Below, piece after piece: positions 9,514 to 18,788 of a stretch of DNA of 64,000 nucleotides. Source of the DNA: Paracoccus aminophilus JCM 7686 (GTDB lineage Bacteria; Pseudomonadota; Alphaproteobacteria; Rhodobacterales; Rhodobacteraceae); assembly GCF_000444995.1 (NCBI RefSeq), contig NC_022041.1:2392001-2456000 (forward strand), in the 5' to 3' direction. Numbering within the stretch: the stretch's first letter is position 1; each line of letters opens with the position of its first letter. The notes below the pieces were generated by a model. The model was not told the origin of the DNA, did not search any database, and saw nothing but the letters and a program-made list of their open reading frames with translations. Position numbers and translations under genes: made by a program.

Positions 9514-9598
9514 GCGCCCATGACGAAAGGCTCGAACTGGTCTATCCTGATGCCTGCGCGCCGCTACGTGACGCGGCCCGCTTCGAAAGGAGTGCAGC

Positions 9599-10075
9599 AT
9601 GGCCAAGAACACCATCTGCTTGTGGTTTGACAAAGAGGCCGAAGCGGCCGCCCGCTTCTATGCCCAGACCTTCCCCGACAGCGCGGTCTCGGCCGTCCAC
9701 CGCGCGCCCACCGATTTTCCCGGAGGCAAGGCCGGCGATGTGCTGACGGTTGAATTCACCGTCCTGGGCCTGGCCTGCCTTGGGCTGAACGGCGGGCCGA
9801 TCTTCCCGCCATCCGAGGCCTTTTCCTTCCAGATCGCCACCGAGGATCAGGCCGAGACCGATCGTTATTGGGATGCGATCGTCGGCAATGGCGGACAGGA
9901 AAGCGCCTGTGGTTGGTGCAAGGATCGCTGGGGGCTCTCGTGGCAGATCACTCCGCGCGCGCTGACCGAGGGCATGGCAGCAGGCGGCGAAGAGGCCAAA
10001 CGCGTCTTCACCGCCATGATGTCCATGCGCAAGATCGACATCGCGACCATCGAGGCCGCCCGTCGCGGCGGCTGA
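9599..10075 (+). CDS. VOC superfamily protein, PhnB/3-demethylubiquinone-methyltransferase-like
   Basis: 158-residue single-chain VOC protein of the PhnB-like group: ICLWFDKEAEAAARFYAQTFP at the N-terminus, LTVEFTVLGLACLGLNGGP in the middle, and CGWCKDRWGLSWQITP, the group signature, near residue 100. Function is unknown; the database name 3-demethylubiquinone-9 3-methyltransferase is a misnomer for these small proteins, which bind ligands or metals through the VOC fold. GAAAGGAG lies upstream of the ATG. It is divergent from yqjG over a region with the LysR-type dyad, so it is probably part of the same response. Confidence 0.8.
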   Translation: MAKNTICLWFDKEAEAAARFYAQTFPDSAVSAVHRAPTDFPGGKAGDVLTVEFTVLGLACLGLNGGPIFPPSEAFSFQIATEDQAETDRYWDAIVGNGGQESACGWCKDRWGLSWQITPRALTEGMAAGGEEAKRVFTAMMSMRKIDIATIEAARRGG

Positions 10076-10095
10076 TGATCGCCTGCGTGATGGGC

Positions 10096-10122
10096 GCGGG
10101 GCCTGATTACAGCCAGCCCCGC
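10096..10122. terminator. weak hairpin between convergent genes
   Basis: GCGGGGC (10096-10102) pairs with GCCCCGC (10116-10122) across a 13-base loop, 20 bases after the VOC stop and running into the 3' end of corA. No U-tract is visible, so terminator activity is uncertain. Confidence 0.3.
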
Positions 10123-11177
10123 CGCTTGAAGTAGAGATAGGGCATCGCCGCCGACAGGATCATCAGGCAGATCGCCAGCGGATAGCCGAAGGAGAGCTTC
10201 AGCTCGGGCATGATCTCGAAGTTCATGCCATAGATCGAGGCAACCAGCGTCGGCGGCAGGAAGACCACGGCGGCGACCGAGAAGATCTTGATGATCTGGT
10301 TCTGCTCGAGGTTGATCAGCCCCAAAGTCGCATCGAGCAGGAAGTTGATCTTGCCCGACAGGAAATTCGCGTGCTCGCCCAACGAGGCTGCATCGCGCTG
10401 GATCAGCTTGATGCGCTGCTTGTTTTCCTTGTTGCCGCGCTCATTGCTGGTGGGGGCCGCGTGATAGGCGATCAGCCGCGAGATCGAGACAAGGCTTTCG
10501 CGCGTCGCCGTCAGCAAATCACCGCGCCGCCCGATCTGCTCGATCAGCGATTGCAGGTCGCGGGTCTTTTTCGTGACATTCGAGGTCTTCGAGCGGAAGA
10601 CCTCACGCGAAACCCCATCGACATCATTGCCCACACGCTCGAGCACATCGGCCATGCGGTCGATAAAGGCCTCGAGCAGCCCGAGCATCACGCTTTCGCC
10701 CTGCTGACAGGCGAAGCTGCCGGGCTTTTGCGCCCGTGCCAGAAAAGCCGCGAAGGGTTTGGGCTCGGCATGGCGCACGGTGACCAGAAGCGGGCCCTTC
10801 AGGATGAAGGTCACCGGCAGCTTGATCGGATCCTCGCCGTCAAGCGCGGTCAGCGTGGTCGCGGTCATGAACTCGGCGCCGTCTTCGTTGTAAAGCCGGG
10901 CGGACAGTTCGATTTCGTCCATCTCGGCGCGGGTCGGGATCTCGATCCCGGTCATCTTGCGCACCAGCTCGCCCTCTTCGGGCGTCGGGTCCAGCAGATC
11001 GACCCAGACGATCCGGCCCGGATCGACCGCACCACCCGAGGTGAAAGGCTTGCCACGCACCGAAACCGGGGCGGGCGCGGGCGGCACAGCGGGATCGTCC
11101 TCAACCTCTGTCGAGTCGGTCCGGGACAGGGTGACCGAGGCAAGCCGGTTGGCGTGCCAGACATAGCTGTGCAGCAT
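10107..11177 (-). CDS. corA: CorA-family magnesium/divalent cation transporter
   Basis: 356-residue CorA-type channel of the inner membrane. The long N-terminal soluble domain is followed by a helical stalk and two C-terminal transmembrane segments; between them lies the selectivity motif YGMN (about residue 313) in VASIYGMNFEIMPEL. The C-terminal tail YLYFKRRGWL is the usual basic end. CorA forms pentamers that let Mg2+ (and Co2+/Ni2+) in; some members export zinc. The start at 11177 is preceded by AAAGGAGAAG; the longer upstream frame is unrelated. A loop of Pro/Ala residues (PAVPPAPAPVS) near residue 30 is a small lineage-specific insertion. The gene is monocistronic. Confidence 0.92.
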   Translation of the reverse strand: MLHSYVWHANRLASVTLSRTDSTEVEDDPAVPPAPAPVSVRGKPFTSGGAVDPGRIVWVDLLDPTPEEGELVRKMTGIEIPTRAEMDEIELSARLYNEDGAEFMTATTLTALDGEDPIKLPVTFILKGPLLVTVRHAEPKPFAAFLARAQKPGSFACQQGESVMLGLLEAFIDRMADVLERVGNDVDGVSREVFRSKTSNVTKKTRDLQSLIEQIGRRGDLLTATRESLVSISRLIAYHAAPTSNERGNKENKQRIKLIQRDAASLGEHANFLSGKINFLLDATLGLINLEQNQIIKIFSVAAVVFLPPTLVASIYGMNFEIMPELKLSFGYPLAICLMILSAAMPYLYFKRRGWL

Positions 11178-11459
11178 CTTTCTTCTCCTTTGGCAAACGC
11201 ATCGCCGCCAAAGCGGAAAACTCAGGCGATGATCCGGTCTTTGTGCTGTGACGTCGAACTTCGACAGTCGGGGTTCATCTCTGGTTTCCTTGGTTCGCGT
11301 GACAGACGGGTGACGCGCCGCTGTCTTGCCCATTCTGCCGAAAGTTTCGGGCTGTCAAGCGCAATTGGATCAACATCCCGGGGCCGATTGCAGAGTGGGA
11401 AAATCCGCGCTTCCGTGGCATGATACCCGTAATCCACCACCCCTTTGCGGGAGGACATG

Positions 11460-13124
11460 ATGCAGGAAGCGCCCGCCCGTCCCGAGCCTCAGGCAGAGGG
11501 CTACGCCACCCATGAGGTGACGAATCAACCCGGTGATCTGATCGGCTATAATGCCTATGCGCAGGACCCCGCGCTCTGTGCCGCGATGCGCGCCTTTGGC
11601 GGCGATTGGGCCGAGGACCGGCTGCGAGATTTGGGCGAAACCGTGGGCTCTGCGCGCATGGTCGCGCTTGCGCGCGAGGCCAATCGCCAGACGCCCGAGC
11701 TGCTCAGCCATGACCGGTTCGGCAATCGCATCGACCAGATTGCCTTCCATCCGGCCTGGCACGAGTTGATGGCAATCGCGCGGGGCTCGGGCGCGCATAG
11801 CCTCGCCTGGAGCGCGGATCGTCCGGGCGCGCAGGTCGCGCGGGCGGGGCTCTCCTATCTGCTCAATCAGGGCGAAAATGGGGTCTGCTGCCCGATCACC
11901 ATGACCTTCGCCTCCCGCGCCGCCTTGAGCCAGGCCCCCGCCCTTTGGGCAGAGCTCGGCCCCGGCATTCTCAGCGAGGATTACGACCCGAGCCCCCGCC
12001 CCGCCGCCCAAAAGACCGCCCTCAGTGTCGCCATGGCAATGACCGAGAAACAGGGCGGCTCGGATCTGCGCCAGATCACGACCCAAGCGCGTCCGGGCGG
12101 CGGCGACCTTTGGCTGTTGACCGGGCATAAATGGTTCTTTTCGGTGCCGCAGTCCGATCTTGTCCTGACGCTGGCGCAGGCGCCCAAGGGCGTGACCTGC
12201 TTTCTCGCGCGCGGCTGGCTGGCTGACGGCAGACGCAATCACTTCCTTCTTCAGCAGCTCAAGGACAAATGCGGCAATCGCTCGAATGCCTCGGCCGAGG
12301 TCGAGTTTCGCGATCTTGAGGCCGAGATGGTCGGCGAGGAGGGCCGCGGCATTGCCACGATCCTTGGCATGGCCCATCTCACGCGGCTCGATTGCGCGAT
12401 CAGCTCGGGCGCGATCATGCGGCAGGCTTTGCGGCAGGCGATCCATCACGCGAGCCACCGGCAGGCCTTCCAGCGCAGGCTGATCGACCAGCCGCTGATG
12501 GCCAATGTCCTGACCGATCTGGCGCTCGATGCCGAGGCGTTTCTGTGGTCGGGCCTGCGCATGGCTCAGACGCAAGACGGCGGTGAGGCCGAGCATCTTC
12601 TGGGCCGTCTGGTCATCCCGATGGGCAAATATCTCGCCTGCAAACGCGCGAGTGCTTTCGTCGCCGAGGCGCTCGAATGCCATGGCGGCAACGGCTATGT
12701 CGAAACCCATCTCATGGCTCGGCTCTATCGCGAGGCGCCGCTGAACGGGGTCTGGGAGGGTTCGGGCAATGTCATCTGTCTGGATGTGCTGCGCTCGATC
12801 GCGCAGCGGCCTGAAAGCCTGACGCTCTGGCGCGACGAGGTCGCTCTGGCACGCGGCCAATCGCGGGTCTTTGACGCCGCGCTTGAAGATTTGACTGCGC
12901 GGCTGCGCGACGCTCAAGGCATTGAAAGCCGCGCCCGCCAACTGGTCGAACACATGGCGCGGCTCTTTCAGGCGAGCCTATTGCTGCGCCATGCGCCAAA
13001 TGACATGGCCGATCTCTTTTGCCGCGCCCGGTTGGGCGGCGAGGCCGGGCAGGATTACGGCACCCTGCCCGATCTGACCCACAGCCGCGCAATCCTTGCG
13101 CGGGCAGCTGTGGGCGAGATCTGA
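11460..13124 (+). CDS. aidB: AidB-type acyl-CoA dehydrogenase
   Basis: 554-residue flavoprotein closely resembling E. coli AidB. Shared signatures include NQPGDLIGYNAY near the start, FHPAWHELM, CPITMTFAS, MTEKQGGSDLRQI (flavin and substrate region), GHKWFFSVPQSD, LKDKCGNRSNASAEVEF and EGSGNVICLDVLR. AidB is induced by alkylation stress in E. coli, binds DNA through its C-terminal domain and has weak isovaleryl-CoA dehydrogenase activity; its true reaction is unsettled. Two adjacent ATGs occur at 11457 and 11460; GGGAGG ends at 11454, so the second gives the better spacing. It is a single gene, with nothing in the neighbourhood suggesting an Ada regulon. Confidence 0.9.
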   Translation: MQEAPARPEPQAEGYATHEVTNQPGDLIGYNAYAQDPALCAAMRAFGGDWAEDRLRDLGETVGSARMVALAREANRQTPELLSHDRFGNRIDQIAFHPAWHELMAIARGSGAHSLAWSADRPGAQVARAGLSYLLNQGENGVCCPITMTFASRAALSQAPALWAELGPGILSEDYDPSPRPAAQKTALSVAMAMTEKQGGSDLRQITTQARPGGGDLWLLTGHKWFFSVPQSDLVLTLAQAPKGVTCFLARGWLADGRRNHFLLQQLKDKCGNRSNASAEVEFRDLEAEMVGEEGRGIATILGMAHLTRLDCAISSGAIMRQALRQAIHHASHRQAFQRRLIDQPLMANVLTDLALDAEAFLWSGLRMAQTQDGGEAEHLLGRLVIPMGKYLACKRASAFVAEALECHGGNGYVETHLMARLYREAPLNGVWEGSGNVICLDVLRSIAQRPESLTLWRDEVALARGQSRVFDAALEDLTARLRDAQGIESRARQLVEHMARLFQASLLLRHAPNDMADLFCRARLGGEAGQDYGTLPDLTHSRAILARAAVGEI

Positions 13125-13148
13125 GCAGAGCCGCCGCAGAACCCGCGC

Positions 13149-14951
13149 TTACGGCAAAGGCGTCAGATCGTCATAGCTCAGAAGCGCCAGAACCGGGCGG
13201 TCCTCGTCATTGCGGATGATGCGCGCGACGATTTCGTAATCGTGGCCCGCGCGGAAGGCGACGGGCATCAGCTCGCGCACCTGACGCGCGACATAGACCA
13301 CCAGATCATTGCCGTCCGAGGCGCGCAGAAGCATCGGCTGACCATAGGCCGAAGCCTCGTCGAGCCGCACGCCCGCAAGCCCCGCCGCTGCAGCGGGCCC
13401 GATGAGCTGGCCGCGCAGGCGCACGATCTTGCCCAGAAGCGCGTCCTTGGCCGGATCATAGGCCTCGCTTTTGGCCGCACGCTGCGCGGTTGCGGTCGCG
13501 CGCAGATCCATCAGCGCCTCGAAGCTTTGCGCCCGGATCGTCCAATCGGCATCGGCAAAGGAGGGTTTGCGCATGATGGCATGGGTCGCCTCGGTCAGCC
13601 CCATCGCCACCATCGGCTGTTTGGGATCGTCACCCTTGCTGATCGACTTGGTAAAGGCAGCCGCACGTTTGCCGAACTCATCCGCGCCGCTCGCCGCATC
13701 CGGCAGGCTGGTCAGCCCCGGCCCCAAAGCCGCGCCCCATTCGCCGCGCCCCGGCGCGATCACCAAAACCGCGCCATTGCCGAGCTCGAGCTGGCCAACC
13801 CGGCGCTCGCGCAGGATCTTTTGGGCATAGGCCTCGGCCGAGAGCCCGCCCAGATCGTTGCGCACCACCGTCAACACCTCGACCCCCGGCTTCTGGGCAT
13901 AGGAAACCGCATCGCGTTCAAGCGAGGCCACTTCCTTTTCATTGATCAGCGCCGCCGGATCCTCGACGAAACGGTCGAATTTCAAGGGGATCGCCGCCGC
14001 GCGGCCAAGCTCGGCAGAGACTTCGCTGGCTTCTTCCGAGGGGGGCGGCGCGTGACCGCTCTGGCTGTGGCTGGCGATCTCGGCCTGAAGCGCGGCCAGC
14101 ACCGGCTGGCGGGCGTTCTGCAACGGATTGGGCAGCGGATGCTCTTCCCCACCCGGCTGGGGCGCAGAATCGGGCGAGCAAGCCTTGACCTCGACACAGG
14201 CCGCAAGCCAGCCCGAGGCCAGCGCGGCAAGGCGCTCTGCCCGGCCCGGCACGGCGCCCGTCTGCTGTTCGGGCCACAGCGCGGCGGCGGTCTCGGAGAC
14301 CGTCTTGAAATCCGCCCCAAGCCGCCCAAGCATCGCGCCCGCAAACTTATCCGCCGCCAGCGTCTGCGGCCCCCGGCTGCTTTCCGACAGCAGCGAATGG
14401 CCGCTCAGATGATGGCCGATGCCTTGCGAGAGCAGCAAGAGCGAGCTCCAATCTCCGCGCTCGATCGCGCCCGGCAGGCCCGACAGAAAGGCCGGATTGA
14501 CCGCAAGCACCCGCTGCGCACCGCCATTTGGCAAAGCCACGATCACCGCGCGAACATCGCGCACCGGCGCTTCGGCCACGACGAAATCCTGCGGCAGACC
14601 GGCTTTCTTCATCAGCTGATCGAAAACCGGCTGGACCTCTTTGCCCAATGGCTTCTGCAAGGCCTCGGCACTCAGCGAAAGCGGCTCATCCTCATCCGAA
14701 AGCAGCGGCAAAGCGGCGGGCTGGGGGCGGTGCGGTCCCTTGGGCAAGGTCTCGGGCAGATGGGGCTGCTGGACGGCGGGAACCAGGGTCTCGGGAGCCG
14801 CCATGGGAGCCGCCGCAGGAACCTCTGTCACGGCTTGGGCGGAGACATATCCCGCAAGGGACAGGACGGCCACGATTGCAGCGACCGAAGTGGCCACCGT
14901 CGCGGTCACCAAGCTGGTCGTGCCGGCGACCCCGGCTTTGAATTTCGGCAT
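13149..14951 (-). CDS. membrane-anchored protein: degenerate M48-like peptidase region plus TPM domain
   Basis: 600-residue protein I cannot assign to a characterised family. An N-terminal hydrophobic stretch (about residues 10-38) suggests a membrane anchor or signal. Near residue 190, LLSQGIGHHLSGHSLL followed by AADKFAGAMLGRLGA looks like the HEIGHHLxGH...EADRFAG layout of M48-like metallopeptidases, but the HE of HExxH is replaced by QG, so catalysis is doubtful. From about residue 345 to 460 (INEKEVASLERDAVSYA ... GNGAVLVIAPGRGEWGAAL) is a TPM/YgcG-type domain. A further C-terminal region of about 150 residues is unassigned. The start at 14951 (MPKFKAG) is preferred over a GTG at 15008 with no ribosome site. 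Function unknown, presumably envelope-facing. Confidence 0.65.
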   Translation of the reverse strand: MPKFKAGVAGTTSLVTATVATSVAAIVAVLSLAGYVSAQAVTEVPAAAPMAAPETLVPAVQQPHLPETLPKGPHRPQPAALPLLSDEDEPLSLSAEALQKPLGKEVQPVFDQLMKKAGLPQDFVVAEAPVRDVRAVIVALPNGGAQRVLAVNPAFLSGLPGAIERGDWSSLLLLSQGIGHHLSGHSLLSESSRGPQTLAADKFAGAMLGRLGADFKTVSETAAALWPEQQTGAVPGRAERLAALASGWLAACVEVKACSPDSAPQPGGEEHPLPNPLQNARQPVLAALQAEIASHSQSGHAPPPSEEASEVSAELGRAAAIPLKFDRFVEDPAALINEKEVASLERDAVSYAQKPGVEVLTVVRNDLGGLSAEAYAQKILRERRVGQLELGNGAVLVIAPGRGEWGAALGPGLTSLPDAASGADEFGKRAAAFTKSISKGDDPKQPMVAMGLTEATHAIMRKPSFADADWTIRAQSFEALMDLRATATAQRAAKSEAYDPAKDALLGKIVRLRGQLIGPAAAAGLAGVRLDEASAYGQPMLLRASDGNDLVVYVARQVRELMPVAFRAGHDYEIVARIIRNDEDRPVLALLSYDDLTPLP

Positions 14952-15375
14952 GAGTAGTCTTTCTGTCGGTTCGCCCTGCTCTGGCGAAATTTTCTTGAAT
15001 TTCTGCACGCTTGACCGGCAAGTTCAAACGCTTTCTGTCCCTTTTTGATGCCATTTTCGCGAGCAGGCCCCGACCGTTCCGGATGTCTCAACCTGCGGTC
15101 GCGCGAGCGCCCGTCCCTTCCCCCTTTCGCCACCGGCAGCCGCACCGATGAACACCCTTCGGGAAATATTTCTGACTTCGCGTCAGACAAGGACTCGCGC
15201 CCCTGTTTTTTGCATTCAGGCGGAATGTCAGAGGCTTTTTTGCACAGCACTGAAGAAGGATAGTTTTAATTTTCAGCATTCGCCGCAAAAGCTTGAATTC
15301 GGAGCAAAGTCCTGAGACCCTTTGCGCAACCCGGATCTGCGGGCCCTGAATTCTGACTGGCTCCGGAGGTTTTCG
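14952..15375. other. non-coding divergent promoter region
   Basis: 424 bases between the divergent peptidase/TPM gene and the peptide ABC operon. It must hold promoters for both, but no strong -35/-10 pair is evident. The section 15255-15300 is relatively AT-rich. CGGAGG at 15363-15368 is the ribosome site of the ABC binding protein. I see no convincing small gene, riboswitch or RNA. Confidence 0.5.
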
Positions 15376-16980
15376 ATGAGCTCGCTGCTGACCCGCCGTT
15401 TCTTCCTTGGTTCCTCGCTTGGCGCGACCGCCGCATTGCTGGTTTCGACCGCCTTGCCGCGCATGGCCATGGCCGCGGGCGCAGGAGGCAGGCTGGTCGT
15501 CGCCAATGACAGCGAGCCGCGCCAGCTCAACCCCGCGATCGCCGCCTCGAACGGCGTGTTCTTCATCGCCTCGAAAGTGATCGAGACTCTGGGCCAAGCC
15601 ACTTTCGAAGGCGTCAAGCCGCTGCTCGCCGCCAGCTGGGCTGGGGGCGAGGACGGGCTGTCGATCACCTTCCGTCTGCGCGACGGGATCAAATGGCATG
15701 ACGGCAAGCCCTTCACTTCGGAAGATGTCGCCTTCTCGGCGATGGAGGTGTGGAAGCCCCTGCAAAACATCGGACGCGAGCTTTTCGCCAATCTCGAAAA
15801 GGTCGAGACCCCCAGCCCCGACACCGCCGTCTTCCGCTTCTCGAAACCGACGCCCTTGCAGCTCATCGAAAACGCGCTGCCCGTGGTGTCGAGCGTGCTG
15901 CCCAAACATCTCTATGAAGGCACGGATATTGCGGCCAATCCCGCGAATAGCGCGCTGGTCGGCACCGGCCCCTTCACCTTCGCCGAATACAAGCCCGGCC
16001 AGTATTACCTGCTGAAAAAGAACCCGGATTACTGGCAAAAGGGCCAACCCCTGCTCGACGAGATCGTCTTTCAGGTCCTGCCCGACAGGGCCGCGGCGGC
16101 AAGCTCGCTCGAGGCGGGCGAGGTCCAGCTGGCCTGCTTCTCGGCGGTGCCGCTCAGCGATCTCGACCGGATCAAAAGCGTCGATGGGCTGGAGGTCGTC
16201 ACCAAAGGCTATGAGGATCTGACCTATCAGCTCACCGTCGAGATCAACCACCGCACGAAAGAGCTTCAGGATCTGAAGGTGCGTCAGGCGATTGCTTTTG
16301 CCATCGACCGGAAATTCGTGCTCGATACGATCTTTCTGGGCTACGGCACGATTGCGACCGGCCCGGTGCCGGAAAGCGCCAAGACCTTCTACACCGCCGA
16401 TGTCACGCGCTATGATTTCGACACCGATAAGGCCAATGCCCTGTTAGATGAGGCGGGCTACAAGAAGGGCGCGGATGGGGTGCGCTTCAAGCTGCGCCTG
16501 CTGCCCGCGCCTTATTTCAACGAAACCAAGCAGTTCGGCGACTATCTGCGTCAGGCGCTGAGCAAGATTGGCATCGACGCGACCATCGTCTCGAATGACA
16601 GCGCCGGGCATCAGAAGGCGGTCTATACCGATCACGCTTTCGATCTGGCGATTGCCCCGACCGTCTTCCGCGCCGATCCCGCGATCTCGACCACGATCCT
16701 CGTGCGCTCGGGCATTCCAGACGGCGTGCCCTTCTCGAACCAGGGCGGCTACAAGAACGCGGCGCTCGATCAGATCATCGACGAGGCGCTGGTCACGCTT
16801 GATCCGGCCAAACGCGTGGCGCTTTATCAGGACTTCCAGCGCAAGGTGACCGAGGATCTGCCGCTGATCAATGTCGTCGACTGGACCTTCACCTCGGTCG
16901 CCAGCACTGCGGTCAAGAATATCGCCAATACGCCGCGTTGGGCGGTCTCGTCCTGGGCCGATACGGAGCTTGACGGCTGA
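15376..16980 (+). CDS. peptide/nickel-type ABC transporter substrate-binding protein (SBP family 5)
   Basis: 534-residue periplasmic binding protein. The N-terminus has a twin-arginine signal (TRRFFLGSSLGA, then a hydrophobic stretch and ALPRMAMA), implying Tat export of the folded protein. The mature part shows family-5 features: NDSEPRQLNPAI, SWAGGEDGLSITFRLRDGIKWHDGKP and NSALVGTGPFTFAEYKPG. The ligand may be an oligopeptide, opine, nickel chelate or other polar compound; the sequence does not say which. CGGAGG lies seven bases before the chosen ATG. It is the first gene of a seven-gene operon running to 22167 that also encodes an aminotransferase and a HAD phosphatase. Confidence 0.88.
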   Translation: MSSLLTRRFFLGSSLGATAALLVSTALPRMAMAAGAGGRLVVANDSEPRQLNPAIAASNGVFFIASKVIETLGQATFEGVKPLLAASWAGGEDGLSITFRLRDGIKWHDGKPFTSEDVAFSAMEVWKPLQNIGRELFANLEKVETPSPDTAVFRFSKPTPLQLIENALPVVSSVLPKHLYEGTDIAANPANSALVGTGPFTFAEYKPGQYYLLKKNPDYWQKGQPLLDEIVFQVLPDRAAAASSLEAGEVQLACFSAVPLSDLDRIKSVDGLEVVTKGYEDLTYQLTVEINHRTKELQDLKVRQAIAFAIDRKFVLDTIFLGYGTIATGPVPESAKTFYTADVTRYDFDTDKANALLDEAGYKKGADGVRFKLRLLPAPYFNETKQFGDYLRQALSKIGIDATIVSNDSAGHQKAVYTDHAFDLAIAPTVFRADPAISTTILVRSGIPDGVPFSNQGGYKNAALDQIIDEALVTLDPAKRVALYQDFQRKVTEDLPLINVVDWTFTSVASTAVKNIANTPRWAVSSWADTELDG

Positions 16981-16984
16981 TCCC

Positions 16985-17977
16985 ATGCCGGTTCTGCGCC
17001 TGATCTCGCGGCGCCTGCTGACCAGCATTCCGGTGCTGGTCATCGTCATCGCCGGGACCTTCTTCCTGCTCAATGCCGCCAGCGGCGATGCGGTCGATGC
17101 CTATCTTGGCTCGATCGGCGGCGGCAGCGCCACGCTCGCGGCAGAGCTGCGCGCGCAATATGGGCTCGATGGTTCGGCCTGGGCGCGGCTGGGCTTCTAC
17201 CTCGGCCAATTGGCGCAGGGCGATCTCGGCTATTCGGTGGCGCTGAACCGCCCGATTGGTGCGGTCATCTGGGAGCGCCTGCCGCCGACGCTCTGGCTGA
17301 TGGGCAGCGCCGTGGCTTTGTCGTTTCTGCTTGGCTCGAGCCTTGGCATTGTCGCGGGGCGCCGCCCCGGCAGTCTGGCCGACCGCCTGCTCTCGACCGG
17401 CTCGCTCGCACTTTACTCGGTGCCGAGCTTCTGGCTTGGGCTGGTGCTCTCGATCCTGTTCGCGGTCAAATTGCGCTGGTTCCCGGTCTCTGGGTTGGAA
17501 ACCATCGCCTCGGGCAAGACCGGCCTTGCGCGCGCAAGCGACATCGGCTGGCATCTGGCCCTTCCGGTTGCAGCCCTCGGCATGATCTATCTCGCGCTTT
17601 TCCTGCGGATGATGCGCGCGGGCATGGCCGAGGTCTGGGGCGAGGATTATGTGTTGGCCGCCCGCGCCCGTGGCCTGTCCGAGCGCCGGATCACGCTGAA
17701 CCATGTCGCCCGAAACGCGCTTTTGCCGCTGATCACCATGCTGGGGCTGCAAGCGGCGGGAATGCTCGGCGGCAGCGTGGTCATCGAAAGCGTCTTCGCC
17801 ATTCCGGGCTTTGGCCGGCTGGCGCAAGAGGCCGTCGCGGGGCGCGATTCCGCGCTGTTGATGGGGATCATCCTGACGAGCGCGCTTCTGGTCATCGCCG
17901 CCAATCTTCTGGTCGATCTGGCCTATGGCCTGCTTGACCCTCGCGTCGGCTCGGGCGCGGGAGGGCGCGATGCTTAG
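16985..17977 (+). CDS. ABC transporter permease, DppB type
   Basis: 330-residue inner-membrane permease with about six transmembrane segments. The cytoplasmic EAA loop that docks the ATPase reads EVWGEDYVLAARARGLSERRI followed by LLPLITMLG. The first segment, ISRRLLTSIPVLVIVIAGTF, is typical of DppB/OppB. The ATG at 16985 starts four bases after the upstream stop, within homologous range. It forms a heterodimer with the next permease, with which it overlaps by eight bases. Confidence 0.9.
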   Translation: MPVLRLISRRLLTSIPVLVIVIAGTFFLLNAASGDAVDAYLGSIGGGSATLAAELRAQYGLDGSAWARLGFYLGQLAQGDLGYSVALNRPIGAVIWERLPPTLWLMGSAVALSFLLGSSLGIVAGRRPGSLADRLLSTGSLALYSVPSFWLGLVLSILFAVKLRWFPVSGLETIASGKTGLARASDIGWHLALPVAALGMIYLALFLRMMRAGMAEVWGEDYVLAARARGLSERRITLNHVARNALLPLITMLGLQAAGMLGGSVVIESVFAIPGFGRLAQEAVAGRDSALLMGIILTSALLVIAANLLVDLAYGLLDPRVGSGAGGRDA

Positions 17978-18788
17978 GCGGCTTCTGACCACGCCCGAGG
18001 GGATCGCGGGCACGCTTTTGCTGGCCCTGCTGATCGGCATGGCGCTTAGCGCCCCCCTGCTCTTTCCCGGAGACCCGCAGGCGATTGTCGCGAAACCGCT
18101 GATCCGCCCCTTCACCGATGCCGCCTTTCCCTTCGGCACCGACCGGCTTGGCCGCGACCTTCTGGCCGGGATCTTTCACGGCGCGCGCACCTCGCTTCTG
18201 GTCGGGCTGGCGGCGGCGCTGACGGCGATCGCGGCGGGGATGGTGGTCGGGACGCTCGCGGGTTTTGCCGGGGGGCTGGTCGATGAGGCGCTGATGCGTC
18301 TGGTCGATGCCTTCCAGATCGTGCCGGGCTTTTTGCTGGCGCTGGCCTTCGTCTCGGCGATGGGGCCCTCGCTTGGCGGGGTGATCCTTGCCATCGCGCT
18401 TGGCGCCTGGACCGGCCCCGCCCGGCTGGCGCGCGCGCAGGTGCTGCGGCTGCGCGAGGCCGAATTCGTCGCCGCCGCCCGCGTCATGGGCATGCATCCC
18501 GCCGAAATCGCCTTCCGCCAGATCATGCCGCTGGCGCTCGGCCCGGTGCTGGCGCTGATCTCGGTCATTGTCGCGGGCGCGGTTCTGACCGAAAGCGCGC
18601 TCTCCTTCCTCGGGCTCGGCGATCCCAATGCCGTCACTTGGGGCGGGATGATCGCCGAGGGGCGCAACCAGATCCGCTCGGCGGCTTACCTCTCGGTGAT
18701 CCCGGGGCTCGCGCTGGTCGCGACCGTGATCGCGGTCTATCTCTTTGGCGAGGCGCTGTCGCAGGCGTTGATGGGACGGCGCAGATGA
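17970..18788 (+). CDS. ABC transporter permease, DppC type
   Basis: 272-residue partner permease. FPFGTDRLGRDLLAGIFHGARTSL near residue 50 is the hallmark of DppC/OppC proteins, and EFVAAARVMGMHPAEIAFRQ is the EAA loop. It begins inside the end of the upstream permease (8-base overlap) with GGGAGGGCG as ribosome site, which indicates translational coupling. The shorter start at 17970 is chosen over 17925 because the earlier one would overlap deeply and lacks homology. Confidence 0.9.
   Translation: MLRRLLTTPEGIAGTLLLALLIGMALSAPLLFPGDPQAIVAKPLIRPFTDAAFPFGTDRLGRDLLAGIFHGARTSLLVGLAAALTAIAAGMVVGTLAGFAGGLVDEALMRLVDAFQIVPGFLLALAFVSAMGPSLGGVILAIALGAWTGPARLARAQVLRLREAEFVAAARVMGMHPAEIAFRQIMPLALGPVLALISVIVAGAVLTESALSFLGLGDPNAVTWGGMIAEGRNQIRSAAYLSVIPGLALVATVIAVYLFGEALSQALMGRRR

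Noticed and set aside
11370..12953. Long minus-strand open frame (527 codons) across aidB.
   Set aside because: It is antisense to a gene with clear AidB signatures; its Arg/Gly/Ala-rich product is the usual GC-rich shadow.
13242..14957. Long plus-strand open frame opposite the peptidase/TPM gene.
   Set aside because: Product is Arg/Gly/His-rich with no domain features; the minus-strand frame has a signal segment and domains.
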